From JAAXTT01 sp964530215 (lineage in GTDB: Bacteria; Bacillota; Desulfotomaculia; Desulfotomaculales; Desulfocucumaceae), in the NCBI GenBank assembly GCA_964530215.1, contig CAZHAJ010000015.1:1-21690 (forward strand): DNA of 21,690 nucleotides. Reading direction: 5' to 3'. Below are positions 1 through 6,196 of the stretch, piece after piece (positions within the stretch are counted from its first letter, which is position 1; every line of letters begins with the position of its first letter). Both the position numbers and the translations under genes were made by a program. Under the pieces are notes generated by a model that did no database searches, was not told the DNA's origin, and worked only from the letters and a program-made list of their open reading frames with translations.

Positions 1-422
1 ATTGGCAGCATTGTTCTTCCGCCACCATCACCAATATCCTTAATTTCGGCTGCTGTGTCCATCATTAAGACCTTACCGTTGACAACAAGTTCTTTGCTAC
101 CTATGGTAATCATAATTAGATCGTCTCCACGAGAAATCTTGACCATCTGACTATCAGGAATCCATACTGGCGGGTCTGTACCTAATGCAGGAGCCACAAA
201 GGCTATCGGTACCATGGTTCTATCGTCTTTAATATAGGGAGTAACATCAGTTGGAACTGTTGCTCCGCCTTTTACGTAAGTTTGCTGACCAATGGTAAAT
301 TTTACAACCTTTTCAGCACCCTTGACTTGGGTGCTGGCAAATGCATTTAGTGGTAAAAATGATAAGAGCATAAATACCACCAACGTTAATGTTAGTTTTT
401 GTTTAAGCTGACTTCTTATCAA
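1..422 (-). CDS. Exported copper amine oxidase N-terminal-like domain protein, partial (C-terminus outside window)
   Basis: The gene reads leftwards and runs off the window edge, so only about 140 N-terminal residues are visible. I chose a TTG start at 422 because GAGGAGGTG lies at 428-436, five bases upstream. Residues 1-30 form a signal peptide: a basic start (IRSQLKQK), a hydrophobic core (LTLTLVVFMLLSFLPL) and a likely cleavage after AFA. The following part (KFTIGQQTYVKGG, then DVTPYIKDDRTMVPIAFV) is typical of the copper amine oxidase N-terminal domain, a surface-associated module common in Clostridia that is usually not catalytic. DDRTMVPI is the most characteristic stretch, and a second similar motif (GGGRTMLP) appears just before the edge. 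The protein is probably secreted or wall-bound. Its function beyond this domain cannot be judged because the C-terminus is missing. Confidence 0.8.
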   Translation of the reverse strand, partial: MIRSQLKQKLTLTLVVFMLLSFLPLNAFASTQVKGAEKVVKFTIGQQTYVKGGATVPTDVTPYIKDDRTMVPIAFVAPALGTDPPVWIPDSQMVKISRGDDLIMITIGSKELVVNGKVLMMDTAAEIKDIGDGGGRTMLP

Positions 423-543
423 AACCACACCTCCTCATATTATAATAGAGTATTCTTTCATCCCATTAACACGACTTCCATCAACTCATTGACAGTGACC
501 CTCAGACGCCCTACGCCCCAGCGAGCGGAACCGGAACCATGTC

Positions 544-575
544 GAACCATGGGGACGGTTTTATTGGTCATTTGT
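544..575. repeat. Dispersed hairpin repeat, copy 1 (diverged)
   Basis: This is one of three related copies (others at 2285-2325 and 2602-2642). Read on the minus strand it gives AACCGT, a CCCC loop and ATGGTT, followed by part of the conserved flank (GACCAAT precedes the stem). It lies seven bases after the stop codon of the diguanylate cyclase gene. It differs from copy 3 by a C-to-T change that shortens the stem by one pair, and the flank fades after about 30 bases. Confidence 0.7.
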
Positions 576-581
576 TACAAA

Positions 582-1883
582 TCATATATTTGGACTCTCT
601 GATTGTACAGTCTGCTCGTCGGAAACCACAATCCGATTGCGCCCCCCTTTCTTGGCACAATAGAGAGCTTCATCAGCCAATAACACAACTTGTTCTGGCG
701 ATATTAAGTCTGTCGTGCACACAGTAACAACCCCTAGGCTGACTGTGACATATTCCGCAATATCTGATGCAGAGTGTGGAATAGCAAGCTCCTCAATTGC
801 TTTCTGAATTCGTTTTGCCAAAGTTACAGCCCCATTACTTTTTGTTTCAGGCAATATAACAACAAACTCTTCTCCACCATATCGTGCAACAATATCATAA
901 ACTCGCCCAACAATAGTTTTTAACGCATTTCCAATTTGTCTCAAACAATCATCCCCTGCTAAATGGCCATACCTGTCATTGAACTTCCCAAAATAATCTA
1001 CGTCTAGCATGATTACTGACAAAGCAGACTTTGAGCGCTTCAACCTTTTAAACTCTATGCTTAGAGCCTTATCAAAATATCTGCGATTCGCCAACCCGGT
1101 CAGACTGTCAGTAATTGAATCGAACTGTGCAGCGTTCCTTTCAATTTCAAGCTGTTGAACAAGCTCTTGTATATGCTGCTCTGCCAACTTTCGTTCTGTA
1201 ATGTCACGGATAATAAAGACCATTTTGGTGGGTTTTTTGTTTGCATCATAAATAAATCCACTGTTCACCTCAATATCAATGATGCTTAGATCCTTACGTA
1301 CCCCTTTATATTCATTTGTCCTTGGAAACCCTCCTTGGTACATTAATACGAGGTTGGATTGGGCTCTCTCAACATCCTCCGGCACAATAAAGTCCATGAG
1401 TCTCATGCCAATGAATCCATCAAAATCCGGTTCGTAGCCAAACATCTTTTTTGACGCTGGATAAACCATGAGGATTTTGCCTTCCAAATCTGTAATCGTG
1501 ATATTATCAGGGGAGGCGTTAAGGATAGAGTGATATTTTTCTTTTTCCTCGCTATTTTCTATATTTAGACGCTGATTAACCATGATGATGAACCCAAATG
1601 TCCATAAAGTACTAGCGCTGATTAGAGCTACCAATGTAATTGTATGAATAGGTATTTGGTTAAGCTCAACGTGAGAGTGAATAGGATCTAAAATATGAGT
1701 CAAAAAAGTACGCACTGAATAAACACATCCCTGGACTAAAAAAACAGCGGCGGTGAAGTTAGCTGAACCAGAGATAAGTTTATCCTTCTTTAAAAAAAGA
1801 CTGTATGCGGTCATAAATGAAATTGCGGCCAAAGTAGCTGATATCACTACTGTTCGTCCGGAAATATCATTATTGACATACAT
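582..1883 (-). CDS. PAS-GGDEF diguanylate cyclase, downstream part of a frameshifted gene
   Basis: This 433-residue open frame makes cyclic di-GMP from two GTP if expressed. Membrane segments lie at about 13-30, 41-63 and 82-102, a PAS sensor domain at about 115-235, and the GGDEF domain from DSLTGLANRRYFD (259) to the end. The active-site motif is GGEEF (336-340) in ARYGGEEFVV, and the RxxD inhibitory site RVYD (327-330) is intact, so the enzyme should be product-inhibited. ATG 1883 is probably an internal methionine: no ribosome binding site precedes it, and the same frame stays open upstream to about 1971 with fitting sequence (GVIRFLERKENRRILISIYT). The true N-terminus, with more membrane segments, is in another frame at 1936-2205. 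The catalytic half looks undamaged. Whether it is made depends on the frameshift being real, suppressed or reversible. Confidence 0.85.
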   Translation of the reverse strand: MYVNNDISGRTVVISATLAAISFMTAYSLFLKKDKLISGSANFTAAVFLVQGCVYSVRTFLTHILDPIHSHVELNQIPIHTITLVALISASTLWTFGFIIMVNQRLNIENSEEKEKYHSILNASPDNITITDLEGKILMVYPASKKMFGYEPDFDGFIGMRLMDFIVPEDVERAQSNLVLMYQGGFPRTNEYKGVRKDLSIIDIEVNSGFIYDANKKPTKMVFIIRDITERKLAEQHIQELVQQLEIERNAAQFDSITDSLTGLANRRYFDKALSIEFKRLKRSKSALSVIMLDVDYFGKFNDRYGHLAGDDCLRQIGNALKTIVGRVYDIVARYGGEEFVVILPETKSNGAVTLAKRIQKAIEELAIPHSASDIAEYVTVSLGVVTVCTTDLISPEQVVLLADEALYCAKKGGRNRIVVSDEQTVQSESPNI

Positions 1884-1935
1884 GTAGTAATAATAAGAAA
1901 GGGTAAAAACAGTATAAATTGATATAAGTATCCTT

Positions 1936-2205
1936 CTATTCTCTTTCCTTTCCAGGAACCGTATAACACCAATATATATATATTTGTCCTAAAACCACTA
2001 ATGGGTTAGCAATCCTTGCCAGCATCTCCAGTGACTTTACTTTTAACATAAGCATAAAAATAAATCCTATCGCCATTAAAGTAGAACCAAGCAGCCACCA
2101 GCCAATTCCACGATAGGTTTTATTAACTCTATATTGAACAGAAAGTGCTATAACCTGAGTTGCAAAGATTAGACCTAGGGTAATAGAAAGAGTTAGAGTG
2201 TCCAG
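1936..2205 (-). pseudogene. N-terminal membrane fragment of the diguanylate cyclase, cut off by a frameshift
   Basis: This frame encodes about 89 residues with two hydrophobic segments (TLSITLGLIFATQVIALSV and IGWWLLGSTLMAIGFIFML), then NPLVVLGQIYIY, and ends at TAG 1938-1936. Shifting frame at the AT tract (1972-1983) joins it smoothly to GVIRFLERKENRR and on to the PAS-GGDEF part, so both were one gene. No ATG, GTG or TTG start is available. The frame opens after a TGA at 2229-2227, and the best guesses are CTG 2205 (giving MDTLTLS) or ATT 2211, six bases after GAAGGGG. A missing start plus a frameshift suggests decay, although one sequence error plus a rare start codon could give the same picture. 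Confidence 0.7.
1972..1983. repeat. (AT)6 dinucleotide tract at the frameshift site
   Basis: Twelve bases of alternating AT sit exactly where the two reading frames of the diguanylate cyclase gene must be joined. One more AT unit would restore a continuous frame reading GQIYIYIGVIRFLE. Tracts of this kind change length by slipped-strand mispairing. Confidence 0.8.
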
Positions 2206-2284
2206 TTTAATAAATAACCCCTTCTTTCATACTATCTGATATCAGTTTTCCCATATCCTTCATTGCCGGTGTTTTTGGGTCAGA

Positions 2285-2325
2285 GAACCGTAGGGACGGT
2301 TCTAGTGGTCATTTTGTCTTGCCCA
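2285..2325. repeat. Dispersed hairpin repeat, copy 2
   Basis: This 41-base copy matches copy 3 (2602-2642) at all but three positions and lies in the same orientation 317 bases away. Its minus-strand hairpin is a perfect seven-pair stem, GAACCGT and ACGGTTC, with a CCCT loop. Two of the three differences from copy 3 fall in the stem/loop and keep the fold: a G-C pair here replaces a G-U pair there. Confidence 0.8.
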
Positions 2326-2551
2326 TCAAGTCACACCAACGAAGTAATATCACCTAAGAATTATGAATACTCTAATAAAATATCAATAACCAGTCTTACA
2401 TTATTCGACTTATAAACCGGAAAAGCCTTCCATTTATGAGCATATTTCATTCTTATAAATTATTTTTTCCAGTGTTTTAATCAAGAGAAAAAACGACAGC
2501 AGGCTGACAAAGAAACAGTTTCCTGCCCCTTGTCAATACATAAATAAATAA

Positions 2552-2582
2552 GGCATCTCAATTCTCTAGCATATGAGACACC
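2552..2582 (-). terminator. Probable terminator of the sigma/anti-sigma operon
   Basis: On the minus strand GGTGTCTCA (2582-2574) can pair with TGAGATGCC (2560-2552) over nine positions, two of them G-U, around a 13-base loop. The stem is followed by TTATTTATTTAT. It lies about 97 bases after the anti-sigma stop codon, with hairpin repeat copy 3 in between. The long loop and wobble pairs make it only a moderate candidate. Confidence 0.45.
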
Positions 2583-2601
2583 CCTTAGCTTTTTAGTTAG
2601 G

Positions 2602-2642
2602 GAACCATGGGGACGGTTCTATTGGTCATTTTGTCTTGCCCA
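2602..2642. repeat. Dispersed hairpin repeat, copy 3
   Basis: Read on the minus strand this gives the flank GGCAAGACAAAATGACCAAT, then the stem GAACCGT, the loop CCCC and ATGGTTC (seven pairs, one G-U). It lies 36 bases after the anti-sigma gene's stop codon. It is nearly identical to copy 2, and the 5' half matches copy 1. Confidence 0.8.
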
Positions 2643-2678
2643 AGTTTTACCCACGGTTTATTTTGAATTGTGAAGATT

Positions 2679-3761
2679 CTAATATTTATCCGTTATAACT
2701 CCTAATGATGTAGATCTAATGAATGGAAGTTCCTGAAGGCTTTGTAAACTTTCAGCATCGCCTGTAACCACAACTCCGAAAACCCGAAGGTCTTCCTTAG
2801 TTATTTCACCGTCCTTACCTGCTATGTTTTGAAACACCCGCTCAAACTCACTTTTAAATCTTGTGTCATATTTCATCCCATTTTTCAAAGCCCAGATAAA
2901 TGTTTGTTCCTGTTCTTCCCATTCTAAGGGTGTACCATTATTATCATATGCCTTAATTCCATAGACAGTTTGCTCTGAACGCAGCTTTGGGTATGAGTTT
3001 ACAATATAAGTTGTCCCATCAGGTTTCTTCTGCTCCACTGCTCGGGATTTACTAGCTTCTTTTTCTTGCTCATTTAAGTCATCTAACCAATACCATGCTA
3101 GTGTTACGCTTTTAGGGAGCATATTATTTACTTCTTCCATAGTGTAATATCTATCGAATGACAATGCCATCTCCATTATCTTAGAAGAAGAGATATCATC
3201 AAGTAATTGCAAGTCATTCTTGTAATCCGGATAATCAATGAATGGGTAAAAGAATACCATTTCTCTTTGACCCAATTCATTATACCTTTGGAGGTTCAAG
3301 TCCCCAGCATCCCAACTTGGTCCCAATATTAACGGTGAATCTGTGCCAATCCAATTACCGTAATCGTCAATAAAGAGTCCAAATCTATAATTATTCTCAC
3401 CCGAATAAATTACCTTGTCCTCAATTATTTTAAATGTTGTATATTCATATCTTCCACTTAGAAATTCCTGGTACCTACTAGACATGCCAATATACTTGTT
3501 GGGTGCTGAAATTTCATTAAAACTTTTAACCCCTATTTGAACAGGTGTTGACATTTTATCTACTATACCCCGGTTAGTTATGGAACCAATAATCACTACT
3601 ACTCCTAAAACCATGAAACTAATAATTATATTTCTTAAAATAGAATACCATTTTGCTTTTCTTAAAGCCTTCTTTAATTTTAAGTTTCTAAAATCATCGA
3701 ACAAACTATCCAGTTCCTGCTCTGCTTTTATTTCTTCATGATCATTCTTGTCATTACTCAA
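2679..3761 (-). CDS. Anti-sigma factor, Sigma_reg N/C-terminal type
   Basis: This 360-residue membrane protein should hold the ECF sigma factor encoded just upstream inactive until a signal arrives. Residues 1-40 are charged and cytoplasmic (LDSLFDDFRNLKLKKALRKAKW), one membrane helix lies at about 42-61 (ILRNIIISFMVLGVVVIIGS), and the remaining 300 residues are extracytoplasmic. The layout and the start of the outer domain match the Sigma_reg_N plus Sigma_reg_C families of Bacillota, here by recall rather than search. The gene starts with TTG at 3761, inside the last codons of the sigma gene. The two overlap by eight bases, and GGGGGG lies six bases upstream, which implies translational coupling. 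Length fits the family. The signal sensed cannot be read from the sequence. Confidence 0.8.
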   Translation of the reverse strand: MSNDKNDHEEIKAEQELDSLFDDFRNLKLKKALRKAKWYSILRNIIISFMVLGVVVIIGSITNRGIVDKMSTPVQIGVKSFNEISAPNKYIGMSSRYQEFLSGRYEYTTFKIIEDKVIYSGENNYRFGLFIDDYGNWIGTDSPLILGPSWDAGDLNLQRYNELGQREMVFFYPFIDYPDYKNDLQLLDDISSSKIMEMALSFDRYYTMEEVNNMLPKSVTLAWYWLDDLNEQEKEASKSRAVEQKKPDGTTYIVNSYPKLRSEQTVYGIKAYDNNGTPLEWEEQEQTFIWALKNGMKYDTRFKSEFERVFQNIAGKDGEITKEDLRVFGVVVTGDAESLQSLQELPFIRSTSLGVITDKY

Positions 3762-4251
3762 GACAATCCCCCCAAACTTCCTTAAATTTATTTCGTGCCC
3801 TGTACAGATATACTTTTACATTGGATTCACTTATTTCTAAAATATCTGCAATATCTTTATAGGATAAGCCCAAGAAATACTTAAAAACCAGTAAATTTTT
3901 GTAGGATGGTTTTAATAAATCCAAGGCTTTGTAAATTTCGTCATTACGTTCCTTGGTTATTATTTGTTCTTCTGTATTTTGAGCAAAAAACTCCATATTT
4001 GATAAGCTCTTAATATGCTTACTGCTTCGCTTCTCTTTGCTAAATAAATTGTAATAACCATTAATTGCAACCTTAAAAAGCCATGCACGGATTCTGTCTT
4101 GGTGAATGACATCAATATTCTTTAGCACTTTAACTAAAGTATCTTGGACAATATCCTCAGCATCTTCCTTAGATGCGCCCATTTTTATTAAGTATTTATA
4201 AACTACTTTAACTTCATCTAAAAGGAGCTGTTCCAAGGTTTCATTCTCCAT
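3754..4251 (-). CDS. ECF-type RNA polymerase sigma factor
   Basis: This 165-residue protein directs RNA polymerase to a small regulon. Region sigma-2 spans about residues 10-75 (DAEDIVQDTLVKVLKNID, then RIRAWLFKVAINGYYNLF). Region sigma-4 spans about 105-155 (LLKPSYKNLLVFKYFLGLSYKDIADILEISESNVKVYLYRAR split by the usual helix-turn-helix). Regions 1 and 3 are absent, as expected for the extracytoplasmic-function group. It is first in an operon with its anti-sigma factor, overlapping it by eight bases. The ATG at 4251 has only a weak GGGCGATG upstream. A near-perfect palindrome at 4290-4309 in the leader suggests an extra regulator besides the sigma factor itself. Confidence 0.9.
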   Translation of the reverse strand: MENETLEQLLLDEVKVVYKYLIKMGASKEDAEDIVQDTLVKVLKNIDVIHQDRIRAWLFKVAINGYYNLFSKEKRSSKHIKSLSNMEFFAQNTEEQIITKERNDEIYKALDLLKPSYKNLLVFKYFLGLSYKDIADILEISESNVKVYLYRARNKFKEVWGDCLE

Positions 4252-4289
4252 AATTCATCGCCCTTGTGCAATCTAAGCTGGTCAGCTAT

Positions 4290-4309
4290 TGTAAGTTAAT
4301 CAACTTACA
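4290..4309. promoter_or_regulatory. Operator-like palindrome upstream of the sigma factor operon
   Basis: TGTAAGTT and AACTTACA form eight-base arms around the four bases AATC, so a 20-base site with a single mismatched pair. It ends 39 bases before the sigma factor start codon, a usual place for a repressor site or leader hairpin. I do not recognise the binding protein. No U-run follows, so it is not a terminator. Apart from this site, I see nothing recognisable in the rest of the intergenic stretch up to 4507. Confidence 0.45.
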
Positions 4310-4507
4310 CTTATATAACAACTAGCCTGCAAAAAAGTATACACCTCATAGTTGAAAACTTTTTCTAATATCTTCAGAAGATAAAATTTAACGCAGTACC
4401 AAATTTTTGGCCTGCGCTAAATGTAATTTGACTGTATTCTAAACCCCCTTAATCATGACCACTGTCTCCATTCCAAACAGTCCCCCCGGTTATTGATTTA
4501 TAATTTT

Positions 4508-5419
4508 TCAGCGGGACAGTGAACCTGTCCCCTTGTCCCGGGTTAATTTATCCAGCAAGGATGTGATATCTGCTGGCAATGGAGCTTCCAGCATTATGCT
4601 CTCCTTTGTCACCGGGTGGTTAAATTCCAACTGCCAACTATGCAGAGCTTGACGCTGTATTAACTCCATACCACCGCCGTAGAGCTCATCTCCCATTAAA
4701 GGATGGCCAATATATTGCATATGAACTCTAATCTGGTGGGTGCGTCCTGTCTCCAAACTCAATTTGACCAAGGTGCCGTCGATTAAATGCCGTACAACAG
4801 CATAATGAGTCACAGCTTTTTTACCATGGGGAGTTACCCCCAAAATTAAAGAGCCCTCCTTGGGTCGACCAATGGGTAGGTCTATTATTCCCGAGTCTGT
4901 TGATATTTCATTGTGCACCACCGCCAGATATTTTCTCCGGCATATACCTTGGTTAATTTGCTGGGCAAGCTGGTGACAAATATAACTATTCTTGGCTATC
5001 AATATAATCCCGGAGGTATCTTTGTCCAGTCGGCTGACAGCTCTAAATTTACTGCAAAAGCCCTGCTGCTGCCAATGGTGAATCACACCGTTGGCTAGGG
5101 TGTTCATAGAATGATATGAAAGGGGGTGGACCAACATATTTGCCGGTTTGTTCACCACCAGAATATGGTCATCCTCATAAAGAATGTCCAAGGATATATC
5201 CTGGGGCGCAACTTTTTGTTCACCGTCATAAAAATTTACTTGAATTAAGTCGCCTTCCTTTACCGGACAATTCAATCTAACCTCTTTTCCGTTAACCATC
5301 AGCCCGGCATCACGCTTAATCCTCCGAAGCTCTACACGGGAGAATTTCAGCTGTTTTTTCAGTATCTGTGATGCTTTTTGATCTTGGTTTTCTTTTGTTA
5401 CCAAGTAACGAATGTACAT
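4508..5419 (-). CDS. RluA-family rRNA pseudouridine synthase
   Basis: This enzyme converts uridine to pseudouridine in RNA, most likely 23S rRNA. An N-terminal S4-like RNA-binding domain covers about residues 13-70 (SRVELRRIKRDAGLMVNGK). The catalytic core follows, with the active aspartate D132 in SRLDKDTSG and the family motif GRTHQIRVHMQYIGHPLMGD (225-244). I chose ATG 5419 (303 residues, MYIRYLV) because GGAG lies seven bases upstream; an earlier in-frame ATG at 5455 has no ribosome binding site. The last ten residues (RDKGTGSLSR) extend past the normal end of the fold and are encoded by a GGGACAG/CTGTCCC hairpin. The exact target uridine (RluA, RluC, RluD or YjbO/YlyB-like) cannot be assigned. 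Confidence 0.9.
   Translation of the reverse strand: MYIRYLVTKENQDQKASQILKKQLKFSRVELRRIKRDAGLMVNGKEVRLNCPVKEGDLIQVNFYDGEQKVAPQDISLDILYEDDHILVVNKPANMLVHPLSYHSMNTLANGVIHHWQQQGFCSKFRAVSRLDKDTSGIILIAKNSYICHQLAQQINQGICRRKYLAVVHNEISTDSGIIDLPIGRPKEGSLILGVTPHGKKAVTHYAVVRHLIDGTLVKLSLETGRTHQIRVHMQYIGHPLMGDELYGGGMELIQRQALHSWQLEFNHPVTKESIMLEAPLPADITSLLDKLTRDKGTGSLSR
4513..4531. repeat. Hairpin forming the 3' end of the pseudouridine synthase gene
   Basis: GGGACAG (4513-4519) and CTGTCCC (4525-4531) form a perfect seven-pair stem around TGAAC. A second TGTCCC at 4534-4539 offers an alternative partner. It lies inside the final codons of the gene, just before the TGA at 4510-4508. It shares the GGGAC core with the dispersed hairpins at 544, 2285 and 2602 but is a different sequence. 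Confidence 0.7.
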
Positions 5420-5552
5420 TATTAGTCTCCATTTAACGGAAGATAGAACTTTCATTTACAATCTGATTTATACTTAAATTATATAAGCATCCACTAAAAA
5501 AGGTATCTATTTTGATTAGATTAACCTTCAGTTTAAAGGCATTATAATTAAT

Positions 5553-5578
5553 AAAAGGTGCAAGTCAGTGCACCTTTT
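5553..5578 (-). terminator. Intrinsic terminator after the cupin gene
   Basis: A perfect ten-pair stem, AAAAGGTGCA and TGCACCTTTT, encloses a six-base loop and begins three bases after the cupin gene's stop codon. On the minus strand the stem ends in TTTT followed by ATTAATT. The opposite strand is also T-rich after the stem, but no plus-strand gene ends here. Confidence 0.85.
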
Positions 5579-5581
5579 ACT

Positions 5582-5935
5582 TTATTTTGATTTTTCTGTT
5601 CTTTTTACCACCGTTAATAACATCTTAAAAGCTTCCTTTGCTTCCAGTCCATGGGGAATATCCGCAGGCATTACCACAGTTTCCCCTGCCTTAACCGTTA
5701 AGACCTGGTTACCTATTGTTATTTCCGCTTCCCCTTCTAAAATTTGCACCATAGCATCTCCGGGGGCTGTATGACTACTTATTCCCTCCCCTTTATACAT
5801 TGCAAACAAAGTGATACTGACAGTGGGAAGCTGAGCAATAGTCCTGCTGACCACCTGGCCTTCCTGGTAACTGACCATTTCCTCCAGTTTTAAAGTTTGT
5901 GAAAAGGCGATATTCTTCATTAATATTTCAGACAT
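5582..5935 (-). CDS. Small single-domain cupin protein
   Basis: This 117-residue protein is one cupin barrel of the kind found in many small cytoplasmic Bacillota proteins. Motif 1 is degraded: in GISSHTAPGDAMVQILEG only H55 of the usual metal-binding HxH...E set is present. Motif 2 is better kept (GETVVMPADIPHGLEA, with P90 and H95). The strands EGEAEITIGNQVLTVKAGE between them are typical. With two candidate histidines it may bind metal weakly or not at all, so a catalytic role is doubtful and ligand binding is possible. The start ATG has GGAGGG eight bases upstream. It is probably transcribed alone, as it has its own terminator. Substrate unknown. Confidence 0.85.
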   Translation of the reverse strand: MSEILMKNIAFSQTLKLEEMVSYQEGQVVSRTIAQLPTVSITLFAMYKGEGISSHTAPGDAMVQILEGEAEITIGNQVLTVKAGETVVMPADIPHGLEAKEAFKMLLTVVKRTEKSK

Positions 5936-5996
5936 ATTTTATCCCTCCACTTTCAATATCTACACCAACATCTTTAGTTATGGATTTACTTATACT

Positions 5997-6173
5997 CTAT
6001 TTTAGAAAAAGCAATCCAGCAATGATATAAGTCACAATGCTTTGGATAATGGACAGTCGAGCGGCTCCGATTTTCTTTCTACTCAATTCTTTAACCCGTA
6101 AAATCAATCCCCGCAGACCATTGTAAAATGTTCCACGGGGATTATTTACTGTTGATTTCAGGTTAAATAATAC
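5997..6173 (-). other. Possible small membrane-protein ORF lacking a standard start codon
   Basis: Directly downstream of htpX, a 59-codon frame reads VLFNLKSTVNNPRGTFYNGL and on to a hydrophobic tail (LSIIQSIVTYIIAGLLFLK) before TAG. It has a balanced composition: a basic amphipathic middle (RVKELSRKKIGAARL) followed by one possible membrane helix. A good ribosome binding site (AGAGG at 6185-6181) is followed after seven bases by GTA where a GTG would be expected. That suggests a start codon lost by one base change, or a sequence error. It could also be chance. I do not recognise a family. Confidence 0.35.
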
Positions 6174-6196
6174 CTGATCACCTCTGGTTTATATTG

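Larger units (their letters stand above)
2206..2678. other. Non-coding stretch with two hairpin repeats and gene remnants
   Basis: No gene with a start codon and ribosome binding site is visible here. At 2280-2207 the minus strand has a short open stretch reading DPKTPAMKDMGKLISDSMKE and ending in TAA just where the diguanylate cyclase fragment begins. It looks like the tail of a lost protein of unknown identity, with hairpin repeat copy 2 directly upstream. The rest (2326-2601) is AT-rich, with many stops in all frames that I checked, and a probable terminator at 2552-2582. Confidence 0.5.

Noticed and set aside
439..444. TATAAT on the minus strand before the copper amine oxidase-like gene
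   Set aside because: A transcript starting from it would begin inside the ribosome binding site, and no -35 box fits.
5582..5935. Metal-dependent enzyme function for the cupin
   Set aside because: Only one of the motif 1 metal ligands is present, so no catalytic activity is claimed.
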